In this document: positions 27,843 through 37,242 of the stretch, in pieces
Layout of the letters: each line of letters begins with the position of its first letter
How positions within the stretch are numbered: position 1 is the first letter of the stretch
Origin: JACVRW01 sp963728495
Lineage (GTDB): Bacteria > Actinomycetota > Thermoleophilia > Solirubrobacterales > Thermoleophilaceae
Length of the DNA stretch: 64,000 nucleotides
Reading direction: 5' to 3'
Assembly: GCA_963728495.1 (NCBI GenBank)
Contig: CAVSKI010000010.1
Location: 310,001-374,000 of the forward strand
Position numbers and translations under genes: made by a program
Notes under the pieces: model-generated
Database searches by the model: none
Told to the model about the DNA's origin: nothing
What the model saw: only the letters and a program-made list of their open reading frames with translations

Positions 27843-29123
27843 TCAGACGATCGAACGCGCCAGCAGTTCCATCGGATGCAGCACCGGCAGGGCCCGCCCC
27901 AGCCGCTCGGTGTGCGCGGTGATCTGCAGCACGCAGCCGGGGTTGGCCGCCGCCACCGCCTCGGCGCCGCTGTCGAGCAGGTTGCGCGCCTTGCGCTCGC
28001 CGAGCTCCGCGGCCGGCTCGGGCTTGACCAGGTTGTAGATCCCGGCTGAGCCGCAGCAGAGCTCCCATTCGCGCGGCTCGACCAGCTCCAGCTGGGGGAT
28101 CGAGCTCAGCAGCTCGCGCGGCTGGCTGCGCACTTTCTGGGCGTGCGCCAGGTGGCAGGCGTCGTGGTAGGCGACCTTCATCGCCACCGGGTGGCGCTTG
28201 GCACGCGGCTCCACGGCGGCCAGGAATTCGTTCGCGTCCTTGACCTTGGCCGCGAAGCGCTCGGCGCGGTCGGCCCATTCGGGCTCGTCGCGCAGCACGT
28301 GGCCGTAGTCCTTCATCGCCGAGCCGCAGCCGGCGGCGTTAACCACCACGGTCTCGTGGTCCTCGAGCGCCTCGATGGTGGCCTTGGCCAACGCGCGAGC
28401 CTCGGTGTCGGCCCCGGCGTGCAGCGGCAGCGCACCGCAGCAGCGGGGTAGGCGCGGCACGTGCACCTCGAACCCCTCGGCGGCCAGGACCTCCGCGGTG
28501 GCCTGGTTGACGTGGGAGAAGAAGACCCGCTGCACGCAGCCCTGGAGCAGCGCCACCGAGCCTCGCAGCTCGCCCCGCGCCTCGAAGCGCTTCGGCAAGC
28601 GCTCCACGGCGCGGGCCACGGGAGCCGACGGCGTCATCGAGATCATCGTTGCCAGCTTAGGAGCGAGCTTTCGCACCCGTGGTCGCCGGGCGAGCCGCGG
28701 CAGCCCGAGCCGGTGGGCCAGGGCCGCGCCGGGAACCAGCGCTCGCATGCGCCCGGGATGGGTGAACAGCTCGAATACCAGCCGCCGGTGCGCTTGTTCG
28801 AGCGGCGGCCGGTCGAAGTTGCGCTCGACCTGCGCGCGGGCGTCCTCCAGCAGAAGGTCGTACTTCACGCCGCTCGGACACGCCGTGACGCAGGCCATGC
28901 AGCCCAGGCAATTGTCGAGGTGGCCCACGAGCGGCGCCGAGATCTCCTCGTGGCCCTGCTTCATGAGCACGATGCGCCCACGCGGCGAGTCCATCTCCTC
29001 GCCCCAAAGGACGTACGTGGGGCAGGTGGGCAGGCAGAAGCCGCAGTGCACGCAGTCGTCGATCAACTCGAGCTGGGGCGGACGGGTGTCGTCCCAGCCG
29101 CGCGTTTCGTCCACTGTGGCCAT
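27843..29123 (-). CDS. glcF: Glycolate oxidase iron-sulfur subunit GlcF
   Basis: A 426-residue protein with two N-terminal 4Fe-4S motifs (CVHCGFCLPTCPTY and CLGCMACVTACPSG) and two CCG-domain cysteine clusters (LPRCCGALPLHAG and EWELCCGSAGIYN). It carries electrons from the GlcD/GlcE flavoproteins to the respiratory chain during oxidation of glycolate or D-lactate. The ATG at 29123 overlaps the glcE stop by one base (TGATG), so the operon is lctP-glcD-glcE-glcF. All cluster cysteines appear intact. Confidence 0.92.
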   Translation of the reverse strand: MATVDETRGWDDTRPPQLELIDDCVHCGFCLPTCPTYVLWGEEMDSPRGRIVLMKQGHEEISAPLVGHLDNCLGCMACVTACPSGVKYDLLLEDARAQVERNFDRPPLEQAHRRLVFELFTHPGRMRALVPGAALAHRLGLPRLARRPRVRKLAPKLATMISMTPSAPVARAVERLPKRFEARGELRGSVALLQGCVQRVFFSHVNQATAEVLAAEGFEVHVPRLPRCCGALPLHAGADTEARALAKATIEALEDHETVVVNAAGCGSAMKDYGHVLRDEPEWADRAERFAAKVKDANEFLAAVEPRAKRHPVAMKVAYHDACHLAHAQKVRSQPRELLSSIPQLELVEPREWELCCGSAGIYNLVKPEPAAELGERKARNLLDSGAEAVAAANPGCVLQITAHTERLGRALPVLHPMELLARSIV

Positions 29124-30229
29124 CAGACCAGGATGCCGTTCGGATCGAAACGTTCCCGGACCCGGCGCATGAGCAGCGCCACACCCGGCTCGAGCTCCGC
29201 GTCACGCTCGATCTCCATGCCGTCAGGGCGATCGAGCACCGCGGTCGTGTAGCGCCCCCGAAGCTGGCTGACCAGCTCGCCGGGCGACCCGTCGTCGAGA
29301 CGCAGCCAGAAGAGCCCAAGCGCGTAGCGGCCCACCAGGGTCGCGCCATGGCGCTCGGCCGTATCCACCAGGTCGGGCAGATCGGTCTGCAGCGCGGACA
29401 CCTTGGCCACCAGTCCGGCCGGTGAGCGCTGGCGTTCGCGCTGTGCCTCCCAGACCCCGTCGTCGTCCTCGCGGATCTCCGTCTCGAGCCCGGCCTCGTC
29501 GAGCAGGCGCTGGGCCGCCTCCGCCTGCGGCCGCGAGGTCTCACCACCCGAGCGCGACAGGATGCTGCCCCGGCCCGTCGACCAGCGCACGTCGAGTCCG
29601 AGCTGCTCCAGGCGCGCGTGCGACAGGGCCTCCGCGCCGCGGGCCAGCAGCGTCGGGTCGGAGGCGTGTCCGAGCACGCTGGTGGTGTCGGGCGCGAGTG
29701 GGTGCAGGCGAAACGAGACTTCGGTAATTGCGCCCAGAGTGCCGAACGAGCCGGCGAAGAGCTTGGCCAGGTCGTAGCCGGCCACGTTCTTGATCACCTG
29801 ACCGCCGCTCTTGGCCAATGTGCCGTCGGCCAGCGCCACACGCATCCCGATCACGAGATCGCGCACTCCGCCGTAGCGCGCGCGCAGCGGTCCTGAGTCG
29901 GCAGCCGCCACCACGCCGCCGATCGTGGCGTCTGCGCCGGGCGGATCGAGGGCCAGCATCTGGTCCTCTTCGGCGAACACCTCCTGCGCGCGGGCCAGCG
30001 GCACGCCGGCGCCTAGCACCGCGGTGAGGTCGCCGGGGTTGTGCTCCAGCACACCGTCCAGTCCGGTGGTCGAGATCTCGAGCGCGGGGGCGGCCGCGGC
30101 GGCCCAGGCGAGCTTCGTGCCGGCGCCACGGATCCTGACCGAGTCCCCCGCATCGTCCGCCGCGCGCAGCTCATCGGCCAGCTCCTCGACCGAGGAAGGC
30201 GCGGCGGCCCGGTTGGTCTGCGCCTCCAT
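29123..30229 (-). CDS. glcE: Glycolate oxidase FAD-binding subunit GlcE
   Basis: A 368-residue FAD_binding_4 protein: RGAGTKLAWA, GADATIGGVVAAADSGPLRA, GQVIKNVAGYDLAKLFAGS and GTLGAITEVSFRLHP match GlcE closely. It forms the glycolate oxidase complex with GlcD and GlcF. The ATG at 30229 overlaps the glcD stop (TGATG), which fixes the start. The open frame extends far upstream on this strand, but that is GC-driven and lies across glcD. The C-terminus ends in VRERFDPNGILV, as expected for the family. Confidence 0.92.
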   Translation of the reverse strand: MEAQTNRAAAPSSVEELADELRAADDAGDSVRIRGAGTKLAWAAAAAPALEISTTGLDGVLEHNPGDLTAVLGAGVPLARAQEVFAEEDQMLALDPPGADATIGGVVAAADSGPLRARYGGVRDLVIGMRVALADGTLAKSGGQVIKNVAGYDLAKLFAGSFGTLGAITEVSFRLHPLAPDTTSVLGHASDPTLLARGAEALSHARLEQLGLDVRWSTGRGSILSRSGGETSRPQAEAAQRLLDEAGLETEIREDDDGVWEAQRERQRSPAGLVAKVSALQTDLPDLVDTAERHGATLVGRYALGLFWLRLDDGSPGELVSQLRGRYTTAVLDRPDGMEIERDAELEPGVALLMRRVRERFDPNGILV

Positions 30230-31722
30230 CAAAAACGTTCGGCCAGGCCGGCCTGCTCCAGCGGGTGGCGGCGGTAGGGACCGGGCACCTCTCCGCACAG
30301 CCGCGGAGTGGGCATGACCTTGCCCGGGTTGGCCCGCCCGTCGGGATCGAACGCGCAGCGCAGCCGCTGGAAGGTGCCGAGGTCGTCCTCGGTGAACTGG
30401 TCGGGCATGTAGCGCTTCTTGTCCACGCCCACGCCGTGCTCGCCCGTGATCGAGCCGCCGGCCTCCACGCACACCTTCACGATCATCCCGGCGCACTCCT
30501 CGGCGCGCTCGGCCTCGCCCTCGTTGGAGGCGTCGTAACACACCAGCGGGTGCAGGTTGCCGTCGCCCGCGTGGAACACGTTCGCCACCTGCAGGTCGTA
30601 CTCGCGGCCCAGGTCGTCGATACGGCCCAGCACCTCGGCCAGGCGGGTCCGTGGAATCACCGAGTCCTGCACGTAGTAGTTCGGCGCGATGCGCCCCATG
30701 GCGGCGAAGGCGGCCTTGCGCGTGCGCCAGATCAGCTCGCGCTCGGTCTCGTCCTGAGCCACGCGGATCGAGGTGGCTCCGACCCTCTCGCAGATGGCCA
30801 CCACCTGCTCGAAGCGCGTTTCGCACTCCGCCTCGGACCCGTCGAGCTCGACCACGAGAGCCGCACCGGCGTCCTCCGGATAGCCCGCGCCGGTGGCGCC
30901 CTCGGCTGCGCGTATCGAGAGGTTGTCCATCATCTCGATCGCCCCCGGGACCATGCCCGCGGAGACGATCTCGGTCACCACTTCGCCAGCCTCGATGGTC
31001 GAGCCGAAGAAGGCGACCAGCGTGCGCACCGCCTCCGGCTTGGGCACGATCCGCAGCCAGATCTTCGTGGCTATGCCGAGCGTGCCCTCCGAGCCGACGA
31101 AGGCGCCCAGCACGTCCAGGCCGGGCGGGTCGAGCTCCTTGCCGCCCACCTGCACGAGCTCGCCGTCGGGGAGTACCAGCTCCAGCCCGGTCACGTAGTT
31201 GGTGGTGAAGCCGTACTTGAAGCAATGCGCGCCGCCCGAGTTCTCGGCCACGTTGCCGCCGATCGAGCAGACGATCTGCGAGGAGGGGTCGGGTGGGTAG
31301 AAATGCTCCGGCGCGACAGCCTTCGAGATCTCGATGTTGGTGACCCCGGGCTGGGTGATCACGCGCTGGTTGGGGAGGTCGACTTCGAGGATGCTGCGCA
31401 TCTGGCTGAGCGAAATCAGCACCCCGTCCTCCACCGGCAGCGCGCCCCCCGAGAGGCCCGAGCCGGCGCCGCGGGCCACGAAGGGCACCCCGGCGCGGTG
31501 ACACGCGCGCACCACGGCCTGGACGTCGGCGGTCGAGTTTGGCAGCACCACGGCGCCGGGCGTGACGGCGTACTGCAGGAGGCCGTCGGACTCGTAGGTG
31601 CGCAGCTGGTGCTCGTGGGTGATCACCTGCTCCGCGCCGATGGCCGCGCGAAGCTCGCCGACCAGCGGGCCGAGATCGACCGGCGCTCGCTCGGCCGCGG
31701 CGGCTACTTCACCACCATCCAT
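30229..31722 (-). CDS. glcD: Glycolate oxidase/D-lactate dehydrogenase FAD subunit GlcD
   Basis: About 497 residues. FAD-binding motifs are VARGAGSGLSGGALP, CSIGGNVAENSGGAHC and FVGSEGTLGIATKIWLRI. The catalytic/C-terminal domain has the metal-binding HAGDGNLHPLV and GEHGVGVDKKRYM, with the end FDPDGRANPGKV. It oxidises glycolate (or D-2-hydroxy acids) to glyoxylate (or pyruvate). I chose the ATG at 31722; the longer frame to 31761 lies within the permease gene. It overlaps the permease 3' end by about 19 bp, so the four genes form one operon. Confidence 0.92.
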   Translation of the reverse strand: MDGGEVAAAAERAPVDLGPLVGELRAAIGAEQVITHEHQLRTYESDGLLQYAVTPGAVVLPNSTADVQAVVRACHRAGVPFVARGAGSGLSGGALPVEDGVLISLSQMRSILEVDLPNQRVITQPGVTNIEISKAVAPEHFYPPDPSSQIVCSIGGNVAENSGGAHCFKYGFTTNYVTGLELVLPDGELVQVGGKELDPPGLDVLGAFVGSEGTLGIATKIWLRIVPKPEAVRTLVAFFGSTIEAGEVVTEIVSAGMVPGAIEMMDNLSIRAAEGATGAGYPEDAGAALVVELDGSEAECETRFEQVVAICERVGATSIRVAQDETERELIWRTRKAAFAAMGRIAPNYYVQDSVIPRTRLAEVLGRIDDLGREYDLQVANVFHAGDGNLHPLVCYDASNEGEAERAEECAGMIVKVCVEAGGSITGEHGVGVDKKRYMPDQFTEDDLGTFQRLRCAFDPDGRANPGKVMPTPRLCGEVPGPYRRHPLEQAGLAERF

Positions 31723-33388
31723 CCGAGGATGTCTGTCGACTGCAGGTACACGAGAACGCACATGATCAGCATGAGCCCGATGCTCCAGCCCAGCACCTTA
31801 CGGAACAGGTCGCCCTCCTTGCCGGCGAGACCCACTGCCGCGGCGCCAATCGCGAGATTCTGGGGGGAGATCATCTTGCCCAGCACGCCGCCCGAGCTGT
31901 TGGCCGCGGCCAACAGGGTCGGGGAGATGCCGGCGTCCTCTGCCGCGGTCACCTGCAGCGCGCCGAACAGGGCATTGGACGAGGTGTCGGAGCCGGTCAC
32001 GGCCACGCCCAGCCAGCCGATCATCGCGGACAGGAAGGCGAAGGCGTCTCCGGCGCCGGCCGCCCAGGTCCCGAGCGTGATCGTCTGGCCGGACTGGTTC
32101 ATCACGTAGGCCAGGGCGAGCACCGAGGACACCGTCACGATCGCCCACTTGAGCTGGTCCACGGAGCTGCCCGCCACCCTCACGGCCCGTCCGGGGGAGA
32201 CCTTCAGCACCACCATCGTGATCAGCCCGGAGATCAGCAGCAGCGTGCCCGCCGCCGGCAGCCAGTTGAAGTTGTAGGTGAGCGAACTGAGTGGCTCTCC
32301 GTCGGGGGTCACCACGTCGAGGCCGGGCCACTGGAAGGTGGTCGTCCAGGGCGACTCGGCCAACGCGTCCTTGATCGCCGGGATCTGCGCGATCGCGAAG
32401 ACCACGATGATGATGAGGTAGGGCGAATAGGCACGTACCACGTCGGCGGGAGGGTCCTTGACAGAGTCGTCGCGGCGCCGAACCTCCTCCTCCATCGCCG
32501 GGTCGTGACCCTCGGCGCCGGCCACGGCCGGCCGCTGAGAGCCACCCCCGTTGGTTTCCCCGATCAGGGGCTCGGAGGGCTGCCAGACGCGCAGCAGCAG
32601 CACGATGGCGCCGGTGGCGAGCAGTGAGGCGACGATGTCGGTCAACTCGACGGAGATGAAGTTCGAGGTGGCGTACTGGGCCACGGCGAACACCAGCCCG
32701 CCGGCCACCGCCGCCGGCCAGGCCTGGCGGATGCCGCGGGCGCCGTCGACCATGCCGACCAGGATCAACGGGACGATCAGCGCGAGCACCGGCGTCTGGC
32801 GGCCGACCATCGCCCCGAGGTCCTCCTTGGGCAGGCCGGTGATCTCGGCCAACGTGACGATCGGGATGGCGATGGCGCCGAAGGCCACCGGAGCGGTGTT
32901 GGCCACGAGCGCCACCGACGCCGCCTTGATCGGCTTGAAGCCCAGTGCGATCAGCATCACCGCGGTGATGGCCACCGGCGTCCCGAAGCCGGCCAGCGCC
33001 TCGAGCAGCGCACCGAAGCAGAAGGCGATGATCACGGCCTGCACCCGCTGGTCGGTGGAGATGGCCCCGAACGAGCGCCGCAGCACCGCGAAGTGGCCTG
33101 TCTCGACGGTCATGTTGTAGATCCAGATGGCCGCGACGACGATCCACATGATCGGGAAGAGCGCCGAACACGGCCCCCTCGCTGGCCGAGAGCAGGGTCT
33201 GGTCGACCGGCATCCCGTAGACGATGGCCGCCACCAGCATGGCCACGCCGAGCGAGATCGAGCGCCGCCCACTGCGCCGCCATCTTCAGGCCACCCAACA
33301 GAATGAACAGCGTGAGCACCGGAAGCACCGCGAAGATCGAGCTGAGTCCCAGCGAGTCCGATACCGGATCGAAGTTCTGCGTGTACAC
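31704..33388 (-). CDS. L-lactate/glycolate permease (LctP family), with two frameshifts
   Basis: A multi-spanning transporter of the lactate permease family. The main part (residues ~90-560) has typical segments FCFGALLEALAGFGTPVAI, GSDTSSNALFGALQVTAA and GGVLGKMISPQNLAIGAAAV. The N-terminus is in two other frames: YTQNFDPVSDSLGL and FAVLPVLTLFILLGG from the GTG at 33388, then ISLGVAMLVAAIVYGMPVDQ. Removing one base near 33259 and one near 33159 restores a continuous 560-residue protein, normal for the family. Both lesions are in GC runs and probably artefactual. It imports the substrate for GlcDEF encoded downstream. It starts 78 bp from the divergent lutA. Confidence 0.87.
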
Positions 33389-33411
33389 CGGTGCTTCTCC
33401 CTCCGTCGCAG

Positions 33412-33451
33412 GCCCAACGTTCGTTTGGGGGTTTGCCCCTTATGCCCAACG
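33412..33451. promoter_or_regulatory. Candidate operator between lctP-glcDEF and lutABC
   Basis: In the 78-bp divergent region, the octamer GCCCAACG occurs twice in direct orientation (33412-33419 and 33444-33451), starts 32 bp apart, about three helical turns. A small palindrome GGGG-TTTG-CCCC (33428-33439) sits at the centre. This could bind a regulator controlling both hydroxy-acid operons. No regulator gene adjoins it. Confidence 0.4.
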
Positions 33452-33466
33452 GAGAAACCGTTATCG

Positions 33467-34144
33467 GTGCGGGTAAGCCTCTTCGTCACCTGCTTCAACG
33501 ACACGCTCTTCCCGCAAACGGGCCGTGCGACGGTGCGCCTGCTCGAGCGCCTGGGCTGCGAGGTGGACTTCCCGCTCGAGCAGACATGCTGCGGGCAGAT
33601 GCACATGAACTCCGGCTACACGCGGGAGGGCGTGGCGCTCGCGCGGCGCTTCGCCCGTGTGTTCGAGGGAGCGGAGATCGTGGTCACGCCGTCCGCGTCA
33701 TGCGCCGGGATGCTGCGCCAGCAGCTCGGCGACGGCGAGGGCCCGCCCGTGCTCGAGCTGACCGAGTTTCTCGTCGACCGGCTGGGGGTGGAGGACGTGG
33801 GAGCTCATTTTGCGCATCGGGTGACCTTCCATCCCACGTGCCATTCGCTGCGCGAGCTGGGCGTGGGCGACCGGCCGCTGCGGCTGCTGCGCTCGGTGAG
33901 CGGAATCGAGTTCGTCGAGCTGCCCCAGAGCGACGAGTGCTGCGGTTTCGGCGGCACGTTCGCCGTCAAGAACGCCGAGGTGTCCTCGGCGATGCTGGCC
34001 GACAAGGTGCGAGCGGTGCTGGACACCGGCGCCGAGATCGTCTGCGCCGCCGACAACTCCTGCCTCATGCACATCGGCGGCGCGCTCTCGCGCCAGCGCA
34101 CCGGGGTGCGCTCGATGCACCTGGTGGAGGTGCTGGCGTCGTGA
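33467..34144 (+). CDS. lutA: Lactate utilization protein A (LutA/YkgE)
   Basis: A 225-residue protein with two cysteine-rich CCG domains (QTCCGQMHMNSGY and SDECCGFGGTFAVKN, plus CFND and TFHPTCHS). It is a subunit of the LutABC complex that oxidises L-lactate to pyruvate. The GTG at 33467 begins right after the divergent control region. Its stop overlaps the GTG of the next gene (GTGA). LutA and GlcF share CCG domains, so the block holds both known routes of hydroxy-acid oxidation. Confidence 0.9.
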   Translation: MRVSLFVTCFNDTLFPQTGRATVRLLERLGCEVDFPLEQTCCGQMHMNSGYTREGVALARRFARVFEGAEIVVTPSASCAGMLRQQLGDGEGPPVLELTEFLVDRLGVEDVGAHFAHRVTFHPTCHSLRELGVGDRPLRLLRSVSGIEFVELPQSDECCGFGGTFAVKNAEVSSAMLADKVRAVLDTGAEIVCAADNSCLMHIGGALSRQRTGVRSMHLVEVLAS

Positions 34145-36240
34145 GCTTCCCGAAGGCCGCGGGCGTGGCCCTACGCGACTCGCAGCTGCGGCGCAACCTG
34201 GCCAACGCCACCAGCACCATCCGCGAGAAACGTGCCGGGGTGGTGGGCGAGGTGCCCGACTGGGCCGAGCTGCGCCAGGCCGGTAGCGCGCTGAAGGACG
34301 CGTCATTGGCCTCGCTCGACACTCAGCTCGAGCGTCTCGAGGCCGCGGTTGTCTCCGCCGGCGGCCATGTGCACTGGGCGAAGGACGGCAATGAGGCCTG
34401 CGCGATCGTCGCTCATCTCGCCCGGTCTCACGGCGTGGACGAGGTGGTGAAGGTCAAGTCGATCGTGACCGACGAGATCAAGCTCAACGAGGCTCTGGCC
34501 GACTCGGGCGTCCGCGCGATCGAGACCGATCTGGCCGAGCTGATCATTCAGCTCAGCGACGACGTGCAGTCGCACATCCTCGTGCCCGCTATTCACAAGA
34601 ACCGCTCCGAGATCCGCGAGGTGTTCGCCCGAGAGCTGAACCTGCCGGACCTGACCGACGAGCCGGCCGCCCTGGCCGAGGCGGCGCGCCGGCACCTGCG
34701 GGCGAAGTTCCTGTCGGCGCGCATGGGAATCAGCGGCGCCAACTTCGCCGTGGCCGAGACGGGCACGGTGTGCGTGTTCGAGTCCGAGGGCAACGGCCGT
34801 ATGTGCACGACGCTGCCCGACGTGCTGGTGACCGTGATGGGCATCGAGAAGCTCGTGCCCACATGGCGCGACATGGAGGTGTTCATTCAGCTGCTGCCGC
34901 GCTCGTCAACGGGCGAGCGCATGAACCCCTACACGTCGTTCTGGACCGGGGTGACCGAGGGCGACGGCCCTCAGGAGTTCCACCTCGTGCTGCTCGACAA
35001 CGGCCGCACCGACGTGCTGGCCGACCAGGTCGGGCGCCAGGCGCTGCGCTGCATCCGATGCTCGGCGTGCCTGAACGTGTGCCCGGTCTACTCGCGCACC
35101 GGTGGGCATGCGTACGAGTCGGTCTACCCGGGGCCGATCGGGGCGATCCTCACCCCGCAGTTGAAGAAGATGGAGGAGGGGCGCACGCTGCCGTACGCGT
35201 CGAGCCTGTGCGGAGCGTGCTACGAGGTCTGCCCGGTGGCGATCGACATACCCCGTGTGCTGGTTCACCTGCGCGGCCGGGTCGTCGATACGGAGCCTGC
35301 CTGGAAGCCCGAAAAAGCAGCAATGAGGGCCATGTATCGCGCCTTCTCCACACGCGCCGCCTTCGAACGGGCCCAGAAGGCGGCTCGGCTGGGCGCGAAG
35401 CCGCTGGCGCGCGGCGGCCGGATCACGCGCATGCCCTGGCCGATGTCCGGCTGGACGCTCACACGCGATCTGGCCGAGCCGCCCAAGGAAACGTTCCGCG
35501 AGTGGTGGAAGCGCGAGCGCGGCGACCCCGGTGCACCATCAACCTTACGTTTGCCGCCTATAGAGCGGCAAACGTCAAGTCCATCGAGCGGAGAGCCTCC
35601 CGAGGACGCCGCCGACGCTCGTACGACGGTCCTTGGCCGCATCCGTTCAGCGCTCGCGGACGACAAACCGGCGGTGGAAGTGCCCCGCGCCTACCGGCAG
35701 AGCTCGGAGCGTTCGCGCTCGGAGATCGTGGACCTGTTCGCCGAGCGGGTGGGGGAGTACAGGGCCAGCGTCCACCGCGCCGCGCCAAGCGACGCCGCCG
35801 ACCTGATCGCCGAGCTCTGCCGCGAACGCGAGGCCAAGCGCCTGATCGCGCCCGAGGGACTGCCCGAAGCCTGGCGCCCCTCGGGTGTCGAGCTAGTGGC
35901 CGACGACGACCTGAGCCCCCACGACCTCGACCAGCTCGATGGAGCGCTCACGGGCTGCGCGCTCGCGATCGCCGAGACCGGTGTGATCGTGCTCGACGGC
36001 GGCCCGGGGCAGGGCCGGCGCGCGCTGACGCTCGTACCCGACTACCACCTCTGCGTAGTCACCGAGGAGCAGGTTGCGGATCTCGTGACGGAGGCGATCG
36101 AGCGCCTCGAGCCCGCCGTGAGCGCGGGCCGGCCGCTCACTTTCGTGGCCGGGCCCTCGGCCACGTCGGATATCGAGCTGAACCGGGTAGAAGGGGTTCA
36201 CGGTCCTCGCACATTGCACGTGCTGGTGATTTCCGAGTGA
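34141..36240 (+). CDS. Fused LutB-LutC lactate utilization protein
   Basis: A single 699-residue frame joins two normally separate proteins. Residues 1-~465 are LutB: a DUF162/LUD domain (ALADSGVRAIETDLAELIIQ, AETGTVCVFESEGNG) and two 4Fe-4S motifs, starting at C304 (CIRCSACLNVCPV) and CGACYEVCPVAID. Residues ~490-699 are LutC: TVLGRIRSALADDKP, ALAIAETGVIVLDGG and LTLVPDYHLCVV. No ATG, GTG or good ribosome-binding site precedes the LutC part in frame, so a real fusion is likely. The linker DNA holds a perfect 11-bp hairpin (35547-35575). The GTG at 34141 overlaps the lutA stop. Confidence 0.88.
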   Translation: MSFPKAAGVALRDSQLRRNLANATSTIREKRAGVVGEVPDWAELRQAGSALKDASLASLDTQLERLEAAVVSAGGHVHWAKDGNEACAIVAHLARSHGVDEVVKVKSIVTDEIKLNEALADSGVRAIETDLAELIIQLSDDVQSHILVPAIHKNRSEIREVFARELNLPDLTDEPAALAEAARRHLRAKFLSARMGISGANFAVAETGTVCVFESEGNGRMCTTLPDVLVTVMGIEKLVPTWRDMEVFIQLLPRSSTGERMNPYTSFWTGVTEGDGPQEFHLVLLDNGRTDVLADQVGRQALRCIRCSACLNVCPVYSRTGGHAYESVYPGPIGAILTPQLKKMEEGRTLPYASSLCGACYEVCPVAIDIPRVLVHLRGRVVDTEPAWKPEKAAMRAMYRAFSTRAAFERAQKAARLGAKPLARGGRITRMPWPMSGWTLTRDLAEPPKETFREWWKRERGDPGAPSTLRLPPIERQTSSPSSGEPPEDAADARTTVLGRIRSALADDKPAVEVPRAYRQSSERSRSEIVDLFAERVGEYRASVHRAAPSDAADLIAELCREREAKRLIAPEGLPEAWRPSGVELVADDDLSPHDLDQLDGALTGCALAIAETGVIVLDGGPGQGRRALTLVPDYHLCVVTEEQVADLVTEAIERLEPAVSAGRPLTFVAGPSATSDIELNRVEGVHGPRTLHVLVISE
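35547..35575. promoter_or_regulatory. Perfect 11-bp hairpin within the LutB-LutC linker
   Basis: Arms ACGTTTGCCGC (35547-35557) and GCGGCAAACGT (35565-35575) flank the 7-base loop CTATAGA. It is unusually AT-containing for this genome and lies exactly between the two fused domains. It could be a remnant of an intergenic terminator or processing site, or an mRNA structure that slows translation between domains. Confidence 0.5.
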
Positions 36241-36322
36241 GGACGACAGAGACGAGCCTCTAGGCGCGGGCCCGGTTGGGCGCCACGCGGACGGAACTCA
36301 GCCGAGTGGTAGGACACAGGGA

Positions 36323-37132
36323 ATGAGCTTTCAGGTACACGCCGCCTTGACGACGCCGTACGCCGAGAACGGGTGGATCGATCTCGACGCCCTGCGCCTG
36401 CACATCGAGCTGCTGGCCGAGGACGGCGTGGACGGCATCGTTCCGGCGGGCACCACCGGCGAGGGGCCTCTGCTCGAGGAGTCCGAGGTGGCTTCAGCCG
36501 TAGCCACCGCCGTGCAGACGGCCGAGGGACGCATGGAGGTGATCGCCCACGTGGGTCGCGCCTCCACGCCGGGGACCGTGCGCCTGGCGCGTGCCGCCAT
36601 CGGGACCGGAGCGGACGCTCTGCTCGCGATCACTCCGTACTACTACCCCTACGGAGCCGACGCTCTGCTCGGGCACTACCGCGCACTGCTGGAGGCCGCC
36701 GAGGGGACGCCGGTGTTGGCCTACGCCTTTCCCGATCGCAGCGGCAACGAGCTGCCGCCCGAGGTGCTCGACACGCTGGCCGGCGAGGGGCTCGCGGGGC
36801 TCAAGGATTCGAGCAAGTCACCGCAGCGCCTGGCCGAGTACCTGGAGGTCGCGAACCGTCATGAGGGCTTTCGACTGTTCGTGGGCGCGGAGAAGCTCGC
36901 GCTCGAAACAATGCGCGGCGGGGGCGCCGGATCCATCTCCGCTCTGGCCAACGCCCGCGCCGACGTGCTGCTGCGCGTGCGCGATGAGCAGTCGGAGGCG
37001 GCGCAGGAGGCGGTCAACCAGGCCCGCCAGGAGCTTCCCGAAATACCCGATATCAAGCGAGCGGTGCGCGCGCGGCTGGCCGAGCGCGGCGCCGACTATC
37101 CCGACGCCCCGCGCGCCCCTTTGGGCGCATGA
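36323..37132 (+). CDS. Dihydrodipicolinate synthase/N-acetylneuraminate lyase family aldolase
   Basis: A 269-residue DapA-superfamily TIM barrel. GTTGEG at 43-48 binds the carboxylate, Y134 in YAFPDRSG is the conserved tyrosine, and K161 in GLKDSSKS is the Schiff-base lysine. The TPYYYPYG stretch is family-typical. It could be DapA of lysine synthesis, but the divergent YAFPDRSG and slightly short length also allow a catabolic keto-acid aldolase. Its stop overlaps a 36-codon ORF (ATGA), which in turn ends just before fmt. Confidence 0.82.
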   Translation: MSFQVHAALTTPYAENGWIDLDALRLHIELLAEDGVDGIVPAGTTGEGPLLEESEVASAVATAVQTAEGRMEVIAHVGRASTPGTVRLARAAIGTGADALLAITPYYYPYGADALLGHYRALLEAAEGTPVLAYAFPDRSGNELPPEVLDTLAGEGLAGLKDSSKSPQRLAEYLEVANRHEGFRLFVGAEKLALETMRGGGAGSISALANARADVLLRVRDEQSEAAQEAVNQARQELPEIPDIKRAVRARLAERGADYPDAPRAPLGA

Positions 37133-37239
37133 GCCGCGGCCGAGCTCGTGCATTCCTGATGGCGCAGGGCCTCATCGCCGACACGCAGACCTTCGAGTCG
37201 GGCGTGGTGGTCCAGACGTATCACCCCGGCGCCTCCTGA
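37129..37239 (+). CDS. Small coupled ORF of 36 residues, function unknown
   Basis: The ATG at 37129 overlaps the stop of the DapA-like gene by 4 bp, and the TGA at 37237-37239 lies 3 bp before the fmt ATG. The product begins MSRGRARAFLMAQGL and ends VVQTYHPGAS. It has no cysteine, membrane segment or motif I recognise. Overlap on one side and tight spacing on the other suggest it is translated, either as a small protein or as a linker that carries ribosomes into fmt. It might also be a non-functional filler. Confidence 0.4.
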   Translation: MSRGRARAFLMAQGLIADTQTFESGVVVQTYHPGAS

Positions 37240-37242
37240 GCG

